DNA of 64,000 nucleotides, from NCBI GenBank assembly GCA_021811865.1, contig JAKAQB010000014.1, positions 1 through 64,000 of the forward strand, written 5' to 3'. Source of the DNA: Actinomycetes bacterium. GTDB lineage: Bacteria; Actinomycetota; Acidimicrobiia; Acidimicrobiales; Palsa-688. Below, in pieces: positions 33,337 through 44,735 of the stretch (position 1 is the first letter of the stretch; each line of letters starts with the position of its first letter). The notes below the pieces were generated by a model that saw only the letters and a list, made by a program, of their open reading frames with translations, ran no database searches and was not told the origin of the DNA. Made by a program: the position numbers and the translations under genes.

Positions 33337-35193
33337 TCAGGGCCGGGGGACGGCGGGACCCGCCCGCTGACGCCTCCGGCGCGTGGCGCTCATCATCAGG
33401 AGCGTCAAGGCGGGCACAGCCAGGGCGATGACCACGAGACCGAGGCTGGTGGCGGGGGATGGCCCGGTCGAGGTGATGAAGGCGGCGACGCGGACGGGTG
33501 TGACGAGATGGATCGGCCCGTGTGGGCCGGCGCCGATGGCTTCGAAGTCATTTGGCCCGATGCTGCCCATGTCGGGCACGGTCACCTCGACCCGGAAGGC
33601 CCCGCTCCCGTTCGCGGTGGTGACGGCCACGAGCCGGTGGTCGGGGCCGAACCTGATCCGGATGCGGGCCCGTGGAGCGAAGCCGTTACCGGACAACGTG
33701 ATGACGTCGCCGGGGTGGACCTGCGGCGCGACGTTGACCGGGGCAACGGACACCGGCGGCGATCCGTCCGCCGCGGTGGTCGAGCCCGGCCCGGTGTTGC
33801 CGCGGCCGCCGTAGCGCGCTGGGACGCCGGTGCCAGAGGTGCCAGAGGGGATGCTGAGCGGTGGGGTGGCCGTGAGGACGACCGTTCCGCCGATCGGCCG
33901 GCCGGTTGGTCCGGCGCCCCCGAGGAGGACCAGTTGCCGGCTGGCGGCGTCGTACACACCGACGGCCCCGAACCGGGCGGCGGGGGGTGGCGAGGTGGCC
34001 AGGCGCCGCCAGTGTGTCCCGGTCAGCGCCCAAACGTCGTTCAGTGGTCCGCGGGGGCCGTCACCGCCGAAGAGGACGAGGGTGCCGAGAGCGGTGTCGT
34101 CGACGGCGACTGCACCGGTGCGCGCCGGCGGTGCGCCGCCGGGGCGCAGCAGCTGCCAGCTGCCGCCGTTCCAGTTCCACGTTCCTGCCAGCAGCGAGCT
34201 GCCGGGCACGGGCGTGTCGGCGGTGAGAGCGAGCGTCGAGGTCGTGCCGCCGAAGAGGATCGTGCGGCCACCCTCGCTGACGAATGACGCGCCGAGGCTG
34301 GCCGGGGGGTGCACGGGCGTGTCCACCGCCGCCCAGTTGTCACCCTCCGGGGTCGACTCGAGGACCCAAGTGTCGTTGAGCAGCGAAGGGGCCGTGCTGT
34401 GGTGGCGCAGCCCTTGGCCGGCCGTCGCCCCCTGGCTGCGCGCTGTCTGTGACGGCGCGACAGCCGTAGTAGACGGATTGGGTGGTGCGGTCGATGTCGG
34501 GGAGAGGCCCGAGGCAGGGCTACCGGTGGAGGAGGACGTCGTTGTCGACGACGCCGGCGTGGTTGTCGATGACGTGCTCGGGGAGGTGGTGCTCGACGGC
34601 GGGACCGTCGTGGTGGTTGTGATGGTCGTCGGTGGCGGGCCGGAGGTGGCTGCGTTGCTCGTGCCGTAGCCGCCGAAGAGCACCAGCCGCCCACGGGCGT
34701 CGGTCGCCAGGGCGGCGCCGGCCCGGGCACCGGGTGTGGTCGGCGCCTGGACCTGGACCCAGGACTCACCGTTCCACTCCCAGGTGTCGTCGAGCAGCAC
34801 GCCGCCGGGGCCCTTGCCACCGAAGAGGATCAGCTGGTTGAGAGCGGCGTTGTAGGCCATGGACGCGTCCACCCGCGCCGGCGGCGACAGGTCGTAGGGC
34901 GACGGCTTCGCCATCGTCCAGGTCGTGCCGTCCCACACCCAGGTGTGGTCGGACAGGGCGCCGTTGGCTTGCAGGCCACCGAAGACGACGACGGTGCCGT
35001 TGGCGGCGTCGTACGCCGCCGATGCGCCACGCAGGGCGGGTCCCGGAGCGGGCGGCGACAGCACCGACCAGGTCGGGCCGGCAGCAGCGGGTGCCGCCCC
35101 GGCGCGCTCGGCGGGTGTCACGGTGAGGACGGCGGCGCCGAGACATACAGCCAGGAGCAACCGCCGCGACCGGGGGAGGGAGGTCTCGCGCAT
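33337..35193 (-). CDS. Secreted kelch-repeat protein with Ser/Thr-rich insert and membrane anchor
   Basis: Encodes 618 residues. A signal peptide (RRLLLAVCLGAAVLTVTPAE) comes first. At least five kelch-like blades follow, with repeated units such as GTVVVFGGLQANGAL…TWVWDGTTW, LILFGGKGPGGVLLDDTWEW, LVLFGGYG, and TLVLFGGDGPRGPLNDVWAL. Between blades three and four lies a Thr/Ser/Pro-rich stretch of roughly 85 residues. A beta-sandwich IPT-like domain (VHPGDVITLSGNGFAPRARI) follows, then one C-terminal membrane helix (LGLVVIALAVPALTLLMMS) and an arginine tail. It is probably an outward-facing surface protein. A TATCCT box lies at 35231-35226 (minus sense). Confidence 0.8.
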   Translation of the reverse strand: MRETSLPRSRRLLLAVCLGAAVLTVTPAERAGAAPAAAGPTWSVLSPPAPGPALRGASAAYDAANGTVVVFGGLQANGALSDHTWVWDGTTWTMAKPSPYDLSPPARVDASMAYNAALNQLILFGGKGPGGVLLDDTWEWNGESWVQVQAPTTPGARAGAALATDARGRLVLFGGYGTSNAATSGPPPTTITTTTTVPPSSTTSPSTSSTTTPASSTTTSSSTGSPASGLSPTSTAPPNPSTTAVAPSQTARSQGATAGQGLRHHSTAPSLLNDTWVLESTPEGDNWAAVDTPVHPPASLGASFVSEGGRTILFGGTTSTLALTADTPVPGSSLLAGTWNWNGGSWQLLRPGGAPPARTGAVAVDDTALGTLVLFGGDGPRGPLNDVWALTGTHWRRLATSPPPAARFGAVGVYDAASRQLVLLGGAGPTGRPIGGTVVLTATPPLSIPSGTSGTGVPARYGGRGNTGPGSTTAADGSPPVSVAPVNVAPQVHPGDVITLSGNGFAPRARIRIRFGPDHRLVAVTTANGSGAFRVEVTVPDMGSIGPNDFEAIGAGPHGPIHLVTPVRVAAFITSTGPSPATSLGLVVIALAVPALTLLMMSATRRRRQRAGPAVPRP

Positions 35194-35238
35194 CGGAGGG
35201 AACCGCGCTCGGCGCGGCGCCCTCTAGGATAGTGGCAG

Positions 35239-37233
35239 TCAGGCGCCGAAGGTATCGGCAGGGGTCGTCTGCACGGCGCGGCCGTCGGCGACGAGCCACC
35301 GCCCGAGTTGGTCGACGGCCATTGGCTTGCCGACGAAGTACCCCTGGGCGCAGTCGCAACCGAGCTCGGCGAGGGCAGCGCAGGTGGCGCCGTCCTCCAC
35401 CCCCTCGGCGACCGCCCGTACCCCGAGGTTGCGGGCCAGGGCGATCGTGGAGGCGACGATCGCCGCGTCGCGCGCTTCGTCGAGCATGCCGGCGACGAAG
35501 CTCCGGTCGATCTTGATCTCACCCGCTGGCAGGCGCTTCAGGTGCGACAGCGACGCGTACCCGGTGCCGAAGTCGTCGACCGAGATCGTCGCTCCCATCT
35601 CGGCCAAGCGGCCCAGCATGCTGATCGTGCGGGCGGGGTCGGTCATCACGCTGCTCTCGGTGATCTCCAGGGTCAGTGCCGAGGCTGGCATGCCGTGGCG
35701 GCGAAGGACCTCGGCCACCCGCTCTGGGAAGTCCGGCTCAACCATCGATCTCAACGAGAGGTTTACGGCCATCTCGAGGTCGAATCCCCCTTGCCGGAGG
35801 GCGCGTTGCTGGACGACCGCCGCCTCGAGCACCAAGAACGTCAGCCCCGGGATCAGCCCCGCCTGCTCGGCCTCTGCGATGAAGGCTTCCGGGCCGAGCA
35901 ACCCCCGCCGCGGGTGGCGCCAGCGGACAAGCGCCTCGACGCCGGGAACGGATCCGTCCCGCAGGTCCAGCTTGGGCTGGTAGTAGACGTCGAGCTCGGC
36001 GTGGTCGATCGCCCGGCGCAAGTCAGCGGCCATCGACAACCGCTCCCGGGTCGTTGGGTGGTGCTCCGGGTCGTAGATCTCCCAGCCACGTCGCGAGGAC
36101 TTCGCGGCGTACATGGCCACCTCCGCCTCGAGCAGCAGGCGGTCGGGGTCGCCCCCTCCGTCGCGGACTGCCACTCCGACGCTCGCGCCGATCTCCACGG
36201 AGACGCCCCCGACGCGGAATGGCTCACGGAGCGCCGATAGGACGGCGCCGGCGGCCCGGGCCGCTTCCTGGCGCCCGGCCTCCGGGAGCAGGACACCGAA
36301 CTCGTCGCCGCCGACGCGCGCCACCCTCCCATGTGGTGCAAGGCCGCCGGAGACCCTCGCGGCAGCCTCAACGATGAGCCGGTCACCCTCCCGATGGCCG
36401 AGAGCGTCGTTGACGTCCTTGAAGCCGTCGAGGTCCATGAGCAGGACTGCGCCGGACGTGCAGTGGCACGCGAGCTGCTCGGAGAAGCCGAGCCGGTTGA
36501 GGAGACCCGTCAGCCGGTCATGGGTGGCGTCGTGGCGCAGCTGTTGGTGCAGCCTGCTGCGGTCGAGCACCGCGGCCAGCTGGTTGCTCACAGCGCCGAG
36601 CAGGCGCAGATCGGCGGGGGAGAACCTTCTCCGCCCGACCGGCTGGCCCGCGCCGACCATGCCGATGACGGCCCCGTCGGAGCGCACGGGGGCGACGACG
36701 ACGCCTGGTCCGAGCCGGTCCCGCACGTCTGCCCACCGATGCCCGGGCCCGGGGAGCTGATCCAGGTGGGCCGGCATGGGCGGCAGCGTCGTCAGCTCGG
36801 AGGGTCGCCCCGGCCCGCAGTGCTCGTGCGCCCCGGCCTGCACGCCGACCAGCTCCGTCCGTCGCCACCCGTCACCTTCGACGAGGAGCGCCTCGGTCGC
36901 CCCGGCGTTGAGCAGCCGTCGCAACTCGCCGAGCACCAGCGCGAGCTCCTCTTGGGGGTCGTGCGACTCGAGCAGCTGGCACGTCATGCGGTGGAACAGG
37001 TCCAACCGGCGGTCGGGGCCACGGCGGCGGACGGCGCTGACCGCGGCGGAGGCGGCGCCGCCTCCTGCCGCTGCGAGGAGGATGGGGCCGAGCAGGGCGG
37101 TCACCGCCCGAGGCGCCGGGGCCAGCCTTCCGGCGCCGGCGCCGGCGCATGGCAGGGGGCTCGGGTCGCCGGCGGCGGGCGATCCCACGGTTTGGGTGGC
37201 ACGGCACGCTCCCATTCCGGCGGGCAGGCTCAC
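35239..37233 (-). CDS. GAF-GGDEF-EAL cyclic di-GMP signalling protein
   Basis: Encodes 664 residues. A hydrophobic segment at about 42-67 is a probable membrane anchor. A GAF-like sensor follows (about 80-220), then a GGDEF domain with intact RVGGDEFGVLLPEA, then an EAL domain with EALVRWRHPRRGLLGPEAFI, LTLEITESSVM, and ISVDDFGTGYASLSHLKRLP. Both catalytic signatures are intact, so it could make and break c-di-GMP. No I-site RxxD was identified with certainty. The N-terminal start (GTG) is uncertain. It stands alone, ending 45 bases before the kelch gene start. Confidence 0.9.
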   Translation of the reverse strand: MSLPAGMGACRATQTVGSPAAGDPSPLPCAGAGAGRLAPAPRAVTALLGPILLAAAGGGAASAAVSAVRRRGPDRRLDLFHRMTCQLLESHDPQEELALVLGELRRLLNAGATEALLVEGDGWRRTELVGVQAGAHEHCGPGRPSELTTLPPMPAHLDQLPGPGHRWADVRDRLGPGVVVAPVRSDGAVIGMVGAGQPVGRRRFSPADLRLLGAVSNQLAAVLDRSRLHQQLRHDATHDRLTGLLNRLGFSEQLACHCTSGAVLLMDLDGFKDVNDALGHREGDRLIVEAAARVSGGLAPHGRVARVGGDEFGVLLPEAGRQEAARAAGAVLSALREPFRVGGVSVEIGASVGVAVRDGGGDPDRLLLEAEVAMYAAKSSRRGWEIYDPEHHPTTRERLSMAADLRRAIDHAELDVYYQPKLDLRDGSVPGVEALVRWRHPRRGLLGPEAFIAEAEQAGLIPGLTFLVLEAAVVQQRALRQGGFDLEMAVNLSLRSMVEPDFPERVAEVLRRHGMPASALTLEITESSVMTDPARTISMLGRLAEMGATISVDDFGTGYASLSHLKRLPAGEIKIDRSFVAGMLDEARDAAIVASTIALARNLGVRAVAEGVEDGATCAALAELGCDCAQGYFVGKPMAVDQLGRWLVADGRAVQTTPADTFGA

Positions 37234-37339
37234 CCCCGACGCGGCGGCGCCGAACCGGGGGATCTGGCAAGTCTGGCATCGGCTGCGCTGGTCTTGGCGG
37301 ACCCTCCGCCGCGAACGCCTGCAAGGACCGGCAGTGGGT

Positions 37340-37345
37340 TATCCT
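37340..37345 (+). promoter_or_regulatory. -10 box of tRNA-Gly
   Basis: TATCCT, 10 bases before the first tRNA base. Confidence 0.4.
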
Positions 37346-37355
37346 CATGAGGCTC

Positions 37356-37426
37356 GCGGGCGTAGCTCAATGGCAGAGCGCGGTCCTTCCAAGTCCGACA
37401 CGCGGGTTCGATCCCCGTCGCCCGCT
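37356..37426 (+). tRNA. tRNA-Gly (anticodon TCC)
   Basis: The 71 bases fold as a tRNA: acceptor GCGGGCG with CGCCCGC, D arm GCTC/GAGC, anticodon loop CTTCCAA with TCC, T loop TTCGATC. The CCA end is not encoded. The anticodon stem (CGGTC/GTCCG) has one T-T mismatch at pair 30:40. Confidence 0.92.
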
Positions 37427-37430
37427 CTTG

Positions 37431-37452
37431 GGGTCAGCTCTGTCGCTGACCC
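37431..37452 (+). terminator. Terminator hairpin after tRNA-Gly
   Basis: GGGTCAGC and GCTGACCC form a perfect 8-bp stem with a 6-base loop, 4 bases after the tRNA end. A repeated ccgtccgtt unit follows before the convergent tRNA-Pro. Confidence 0.6.
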
Positions 37453-37474
37453 TCCGTCCGTTCCGTCCGTTCCG

Positions 37475-37546
37475 TCGGGGAAGGGGGATTCGAACCCCCG
37501 ACCTCCTGCTCCCAAAGCAGGTGCGCTACCGCTGCGCCACTCCCCG
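37475..37546 (-). tRNA. tRNA-Pro (anticodon TGG)
   Basis: The 72 bases on the minus strand fold as a tRNA: acceptor CGGGGAG with TTCCCCG, D arm GCGC/GCGC, anticodon stem CCTGC/GCAGG around TTTGGGA (anticodon TGG), T arm GGGGG-TTCGAAT-CCCCC. CCA is not encoded. It converges on tRNA-Gly. Confidence 0.93.
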
Positions 37547-37610
37547 GTGCCCGCCAGTCTACGCCGGCTCGGGGAACCCGCGGTCCGCCGTCCCGGGAGG
37601 GCGGGGTCGG

Positions 37611-37616
37611 TAGACT
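37611..37616 (+). promoter_or_regulatory. -10 box of tig
   Basis: TAGACT, 11 bases before the ATG at 37628. Confidence 0.45.
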
Positions 37617-37627
37617 CGGGACCTCCT

Positions 37628-38991
37628 ATGAAGACGATCGTCGAGCCCCTCGAGGGCAACAAGGTCAAGGTGTCCGTCGAGGTCGACGAGGAGGAGTTCG
37701 AGCGCAGCATCGATACCGCCTTTCGCAAGATCGCCCGGGAGGTCCGCATCCCGGGATTCCGGCCTGGCAAGGCGCCCCGTCGCATCATCGAGGCCCGTCT
37801 CGGTGCCGGGGCCGGCCGGGTCGAGGCCCTGCGGGACTCGCTGCCCGACTACTACGCCCAGGCCCTGCAAGAGCATGGCGTCGACGCGATCGCTCCTCCC
37901 GAGATCGACATCACCGCCGGCGAGGACGCCGGTCCGGTCGCTTTCGACGCCGTCGTCGAGGTCCGCCCCCAGCTGAAGCTCGCCGGGTACCAGGGGCTGC
38001 GGGTGAACGTCCCGAGCCCGCTGGTGAGCGACGCTGACGTGGAGGCTCAGATCGACCGCCTGCGTGCCAACTTCGGCGAGCTGTCACCCGTCGACCGCCG
38101 CGCCCGGGACGGCGACAACCTGACGATCGACCTGTCTGCCAGGCGTGATGGCGAGCCCGTCGCCGGGCTGTCGGCCGACGACTTCCTCTACGAGCTCGGC
38201 AGCGCGTCGGTCCTGCCCGAGCTGGACGACAGGCTGCGGGGCGCCAAGCCCGGCGACATCCTGGCCTTCGACGCGGAGCTGCCCGACGGGCCTGTGAACC
38301 TCCAGGTCCTCGTGAAGGACGTGAAGGAGAAGGTCCTTCCCGCCGCCGACGACGGATGGGCCGCCGAGGCATCGGAGTTCGACTCGGTGGAGGAGTTGCG
38401 CGCCGACATCCGTGAGCGCCTGCAGGCGGTGAGGAAGGTGGAGGGCCTGTACGCGTGGCGCAACGGCACCCTCGAGGCGCTCGTCGAGCTGGTGGACATC
38501 GACGCGCCGGAGCCGCTCGTGCAGGCCGAGCTCGAGCGCCGCGCCCATGACTTCGCCCACCGCCTCGAGACCCAAGGGGTGTCGATCAGCCGGTACCTGC
38601 AGGCGACCGGCCAGGACGAGCAGCAGGTGGTCGCCGGCCTGCGCAGCGAGGCCGTCCCGGCCGTGAAGGCGGATCTTGCGCTGCGCTCCGTCGCCGACGC
38701 GGAAGGCATCGACGTCACAGACCAGGAGGTCGACGCCGAGATCGAGCGTCTGGCGACGGCCTACGGGCAGAAGCCCGCGGCGCTGCGCTCCAAGCTCCAA
38801 CGCGCCGGACAGATGCCCGCGGTACGCTCGGACCTGAAGAAGTCCAAAGCCCTCGAGTGGCTCGTCGAGCACGTCGAGCTCGTCGACCCCGACGGCCAGC
38901 CCGTCGACCGATCCCTTCTCAGCCCGGAAGTTCCGGGCGAGGCCGAACCCGCAGAGCAAGCCCCGACCGCCGCCCCGGAGAGTGGAGAAGC

Positions 38992-38995
<4 letters not shown>
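37628..38995 (+). CDS. tig: Trigger factor (ribosome-bound chaperone, peptidyl-prolyl isomerase)
   Basis: Encodes 455 residues, usual length. The N-terminal ribosome-binding domain carries the signature GFRPGKAP (residues about 41-48). The central FKBP-like domain ([20 protein letters not shown] … [15 protein letters not shown]) and the helical C-terminal chaperone arm follow. It folds nascent chains at the ribosome exit. The ATG lies 11 bases after a TAGACT box, and the longer frame upstream crosses both tRNA genes. The acidic tail ([20 protein letters not shown]) is typical. It is coupled to clpP by a GTGA overlap, the common tig-clpP-clpX order. Confidence 0.95.
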
Positions 38996-39627
<632 letters not shown>

Positions 39628-39647
39628 TCGAGGCGGAGGGGAGCGGG

Positions 39648-40928
<1,281 letters not shown>

Positions 40929-41009
40929 GTGGGGAGGCCAGCCCCCGGCGGGTGGCGAGCTGAGCCACCATCCTGCTCGTACGGTAGCGCTGTGGCGCCT
41001 CGTGCCGTG

Positions 41010-42317
41010 ATGGACCTCGGAGACGCGCTCGCCTGGCTCGATCGCCACCAGAACCTCGAGCGCATGCTCGGGGAGCGCCCCGTCGGTCCTCCTGACCCGG
41101 CGCGCATGCGGAGCCTCGTCGACGTCCTCGGCCACCCCGAGGCGGCGGCGCCGGTGATCCACGTCACCGGCACCAACGGCAAGACCTCGACGTCACGGGC
41201 GATCACGATGCTGCTGATGGCGAAGGGGCTGTCGGTCGGCACGTACACGAGCCCCCACCTGGAGCGGATCAACGAGCGGCTGAGGATCGACGACCAGCCG
41301 ATATCGGACGCCGAGCTGGCGGCGGTGCTCTCCGACCTGGCCGGCGTCGAGCCACTGGTGGCGGCGGGGTCCCCGAGCTGGTTCGAGCTGGTGACGGCGG
41401 CGGCGCTGCGGTGGTTCTCGGACGCTCCGGTGGACCTGGCCGTAGTCGAGGTCGGGATAGGCGGGCGGTGGGATGCGACCAACGTGGTCGACGGAGCCGT
41501 GGCGGTGGTCACCAACATCGGCTTGGACCACCTCGAGCTCCTCGGTCCCACGCGGGCCCACGTGGCCGGGGAGAAGGCGGGGATCGTGAAGCCGGGCTCG
41601 ACGCTCGTGCTCGGCGACGAGGACCCGGAGCTCCTGGCGATCTTCGAGCGGGAGGCACCCCGGCGGCTGTGGTGGTCCGGGCGCGACTACGCCTGCACCC
41701 GCAACGACATGGCAGTAGGTGGGCGCACGCTCGACATCCGGACGCCGGGGGCAACCTACGAGGGCGTCTGGTTGGGCGTGCACGGTCGCCACCAGGGGGC
41801 CAACTTCACGACGGCGGTCGCCGCGGTGGAGGCGATGTTCGAGGCGCCCGTAGAGGAGGAGCTGGTGCGGGAGGCGGCAGGCGCGACGGCCTCGCCCGGT
41901 CGCCTCGAGGTGGTTGGGCACCGGCCGGTCGTCGTGCTCGACGGGGCCAAGAACGAGGAGGGCGCGAGCCGGGCGGCGGCGGCGGTGGCCGAGGAGTTCG
42001 CCGGGGCCCGCAGCCGCATCCTGGTGGTGGGTCTGCTCCGAGGGAAAGACGCCGCCGGCATGCTGGAAGCGCTCCGTGCTGGCAGCGCACGGCTGGTCGT
42101 GGCTTGCGCCCCTCCGTCGCCGCGCGCCCAGCCCGTCCACGAGGTAGCGTCCGCCGCCCGCAAGCTCGGGGTGCGCCAGGTGCTCGAGCGCGAGACGGTC
42201 GCCGACGCCGTCGCGGCGGCGATGGAGTCGGCGCACCCCGACGACCTGATCCTCGTCGCCGGCTCCCTCTACGTCGTCGGCGCCGCCCGGGCGGCGCTCG
42301 GGGTGCGCCCGTCGTAA
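41010..42317 (+). CDS. folC: Folylpolyglutamate synthase / dihydrofolate synthase
   Basis: Encodes 435 residues of the Mur-ligase family that adds glutamate to folates. It shows the ATP-binding [51 protein letters not shown], and [20 protein letters not shown]. The ATG at 41010 is used; an in-frame GTG at 40992, 6 bases after TACGGT, is a leaderless alternative giving 441 residues. It sits between clpX and ndk. The valyl-tRNA synthetase gene that often precedes folC is absent. Confidence 0.93.
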   Translation: MDLGDALAWLDRHQNLERMLGERPVGPPDPARMRSLVDVLGHPEAAAPVIHVTGTNGKTSTSRAITMLLMAKGLSVGTYTSPHLERINERLRIDDQPISDAELAAVLSDLAGVEPLVAAGSPSWFELVTAAALRWFSDAPVDLAVVEVGIGGRWDATNVVDGAVAVVTNIGLDHLELLGPTRAHVAGEKAGIVKPGSTLVLGDEDPELLAIFEREAPRRLWWSGRDYACTRNDMAVGGRTLDIRTPGATYEGVWLGVHGRHQGANFTTAVAAVEAMFEAPVEEELVREAAGATASPGRLEVVGHRPVVVLDGAKNEEGASRAAAAVAEEFAGARSRILVVGLLRGKDAAGMLEALRAGSARLVVACAPPSPRAQPVHEVASAARKLGVRQVLERETVADAVAAAMESAHPDDLILVAGSLYVVGAARAALGVRPS

Positions 42318-42321
42318 CAGG

Positions 42322-42327
42322 TAGCCT
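42322..42327 (+). promoter_or_regulatory. -10 box of ndk
   Basis: TAGCCT, 10 bases before the ATG at 42338. Confidence 0.45.
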
Positions 42328-42337
42328 GCGGCCCGTC

Positions 42338-42751
42338 ATGGACCGGACACTCGTCATCGCCAAGCCGGACGCCGTCGCCCGGGGTCTCGCCGGCGAGATC
42401 CTCGCCCGGCTGGAGCGCAAGGGGTTGCGGCTCGTCGCCGCCGAGCTGCGCACGCTCGACCGGGACACCGCCGCCCGGCACTACGCCGAACACGAGGGCA
42501 AGCCCTTCTTCCAGGACCTCATCTCCTTCATCACCCGCTCGCCAGCAATGTTCATGGTCGTCGAGGGGCCGGCCGACACCTGGAGGGTCGTGCGCACCCT
42601 CATGGGGGCGACCAACCCGGCGGAGGCCGCTCCCGGGACCATCCGGGGCGATCTCGGCACGGAGATGACCGAGAACCTGGTACACGGCTCCGACGGGCCG
42701 GAGTCGGCCAGGCGGGAGATCGGCATCTTCTTCCCGGCGCTGGCCGGCTGA
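42338..42751 (+). CDS. ndk: Nucleoside-diphosphate kinase
   Basis: Encodes 137 residues. It passes the gamma phosphate between nucleotides through a phosphohistidine. RTLVIAKPDAVARGLAGEIL is the start of the fold, GATNPAEAAPGTIRGDLGTE follows, and the active site is His116 in NLVHGSDG. The long frame reading upstream is a shadow of folC. A TAGCCT box precedes it, so it can be transcribed separately from folC. Confidence 0.96.
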   Translation: MDRTLVIAKPDAVARGLAGEILARLERKGLRLVAAELRTLDRDTAARHYAEHEGKPFFQDLISFITRSPAMFMVVEGPADTWRVVRTLMGATNPAEAAPGTIRGDLGTEMTENLVHGSDGPESARREIGIFFPALAG

Positions 42752-42798
42752 GCGGGATTTCCGCCGTCCGGCGGGTGGACCCGGCGGCCGCCGCCCGG

Positions 42799-42804
42799 TA
42801 GCCT
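42799..42804 (+). promoter_or_regulatory. -10 box of the mre operon
   Basis: TAGCCT, followed about 25 bases later by an aggagg ribosome site (42830-42835) and the mreB GTG at 42845. Unlike its neighbours this transcript has a leader. Confidence 0.45.
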
Positions 42805-42844
42805 TGTCCGGCGTCCCGGACCCGCAGACAGGAGGCTCCGTCCC

Positions 42845-43888
42845 GTGTCCGACAGCTTCTTCTCCGGGTTCTTCGGCCGCGACATGGCCGTCGACCTGGG
42901 TACCGCCAACACCCTCATCTACGTCCGGGGCCGCGGGATCGTGCTCAACGAGCCGTCCGTGGTCGCCGTCAACGTGAAGGACGACCGCCCGCTCGCCGTC
43001 GGTGCCGACGCCAAGCGGATGATCGGCCGCACTCCGGGCCACATCCAGGCGATCCGGCCGCTGCGCGACGGCGTCATCGCCAACTTCGACATCTGCGAGA
43101 AGATGCTCGCCTACTTCATCCGCAAGGTGCACGGATCGCACCGCTTCGCCGCCAAGCCCCGGATGGTGATCTGCGTCCCGTCGGGCATCACCGGTGTCGA
43201 GCAGCGGGCGGTCCAGGAGGCGGCCGAGTCGGCGGGCGCCCGCAAGCCGGCCCACATCATCGAGGAGCCGATGGCCGCTGCCATCGGGGCGGGCCTGCCG
43301 GTGCACGAGCCGACCGGCAACATGGTCGTCGACATCGGCGGGGGCACGACCGAGGTGGCCGTGATCTCTCTCGGTGGCATCGTGACCAGCCAGTCGGTCC
43401 GCATCGGCGGCGACGAGCTCGACGAGGCGATCATCCAGTTCATCAAGAAGGAGTACAGCCTGGCCCTCGGCGAGCGCACGGCCGAGGAGATCAAGATCGC
43501 CCTCGGGTCGGCGTGCCCGCTGGAGGAAGAGCTCCACGCCGAGATCCGGGGCAGGGACCTGATCACGGGCCTGCCCAAGACGATCGTGACCAGCACCGAG
43601 GAGATCCGCGAGGCGATCGAGGAGCCGGTCGCTGCGGTCGTCGACGCGGTGAAGGTGACCCTGGACAAGACGCCACCGGAGCTGGCCGCCGACATCATGG
43701 AGCAGGGCATCGTGCTGACCGGCGGCGGCGCCCTGCTGCACGGCCTCGACGCCCGGCTGATGGCAGAGACCGGCATGCCCATCGTGATCGCCGACAACCC
43801 CCTCCATTCCGTGGTGATCGGCAGCGGGCAGTGCCTGGAGGAGTTCGAAGCGCTGAAGGCGGTCCTCATGTCCGCCAACGTCCGCTGA
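42845..43888 (+). CDS. mreB: Rod shape-determining actin homologue MreB
   Basis: Encodes 347 residues. This actin-like ATPase forms filaments under the membrane and guides lateral wall synthesis. The phosphate-binding loops are MAVDLGTANTLIYVRGRGIV and NMVVDIGGGTTEVAVISLGG; the adenosine loop is GIVLTGGGALLHGLD. FFSGFFGRDMAVDLG near the start resembles the usual amphipathic N-terminus. First gene of the mreBCD-mrdA-rodA operon. Confidence 0.97.
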   Translation: MSDSFFSGFFGRDMAVDLGTANTLIYVRGRGIVLNEPSVVAVNVKDDRPLAVGADAKRMIGRTPGHIQAIRPLRDGVIANFDICEKMLAYFIRKVHGSHRFAAKPRMVICVPSGITGVEQRAVQEAAESAGARKPAHIIEEPMAAAIGAGLPVHEPTGNMVVDIGGGTTEVAVISLGGIVTSQSVRIGGDELDEAIIQFIKKEYSLALGERTAEEIKIALGSACPLEEELHAEIRGRDLITGLPKTIVTSTEEIREAIEEPVAAVVDAVKVTLDKTPPELAADIMEQGIVLTGGGALLHGLDARLMAETGMPIVIADNPLHSVVIGSGQCLEEFEALKAVLMSANVR

Positions 43889-43895
43889 AGCCTGG

Positions 43896-44735
43896 TTGGC
43901 TCTCGTCCGCCGCCCGGCGCGACTGCGGTACGTGGTCGCCCTGCTCGTGTTGGTGTCGCTGACCCTCATCAGCCTCGATGCCAGCGGCCGGGGCCGCTCG
44001 ACCCTGCAAGGCGTGCGCGGGGCGTTCAACGCCGTGCTGGCGCCGGTCCAGTCGGGCATCCACGCCGCCCTGCGTCCCGTCGGCAACTTCTTCACCGGTG
44101 CCGTCGACTACGGCCGGCTGCAGGCGGAGAACATCCGGCTGCGCACCGAGCTCGACCGGCTGCGCGCCACCGAGGCCACCTCGGCGTTCTACCAGCAGCA
44201 GGCCGACCAGGTCCTGGCCCTCCAACACCTGCCGTTCGTCGCCGGCATCCCCAAGGTGACGGCGCAGATCATCAACATTGGCTCCTCCAACTTCTCCGCT
44301 TCCGTCACGATCGACCGGGGGCGCTCCGCCGGCGTCCTCGTCGGTCAACCGGTCGTCGCCGCCGGCGGCCTCGCCGGCAGCGTCGTCGCCGTCACCGCCC
44401 ACACCGCCACGGTGGACCTGATCACCGACCCGACGTTCGTCGTCGGCGTCAGCCTGCCGGACCACAACACCGGGTCGGCGGCCGGGCAGGGGCCAGGCGA
44501 CTCCATGCGGGTCACGGTCGTGCCGGCGAGCGCGCCGGTCCCCAAGCTGGCAAGGGGGGAGGTCCTCTCGACCTCCGGTCTGCAGATGGAGCTCTTCCCG
44601 CCGGGCATCCCCGTCGGGCGCATCGCCACCGTCTCCGTGCCACCCGGAGAGCTCGAGCCGGTGGCCACCGTCACCCCGTTCGTGAACGCGGCCCGGCTCG
44701 GCTACGTGGACGTCCTGCTGTGGTCCCCGCAGTGA
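43896..44735 (+). CDS. mreC: Rod shape-determining protein MreC
   Basis: Encodes 279 residues. One membrane helix (residues about 11-28), a coiled coil (about 70-95: LQAENIRLRTELDRLRATEA), then the beta-rich extracellular domain (INIGSSNFSASVTIDRGRSA, GQPVVAAGGLAGSVVAV). It organises the elongasome outside the membrane. TTG start at 43896, 7 bases after mreB. Confidence 0.93.
   Translation: MALVRRPARLRYVVALLVLVSLTLISLDASGRGRSTLQGVRGAFNAVLAPVQSGIHAALRPVGNFFTGAVDYGRLQAENIRLRTELDRLRATEATSAFYQQQADQVLALQHLPFVAGIPKVTAQIINIGSSNFSASVTIDRGRSAGVLVGQPVVAAGGLAGSVVAVTAHTATVDLITDPTFVVGVSLPDHNTGSAAGQGPGDSMRVTVVPASAPVPKLARGEVLSTSGLQMELFPPGIPVGRIATVSVPPGELEPVATVTPFVNAARLGYVDVLLWSPQ

Noticed and set aside
37453..37474. 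Repeated ccgtccgtt units between the two tRNAs as a possible attachment site
   Set aside because: There are only two imperfect copies, with no integrase gene or foreign DNA nearby.
42269..44095. 608-codon minus-strand open frame opposite ndk, mreB and mreC
   Set aside because: It covers three certain genes on the other strand and has no recognisable domain.
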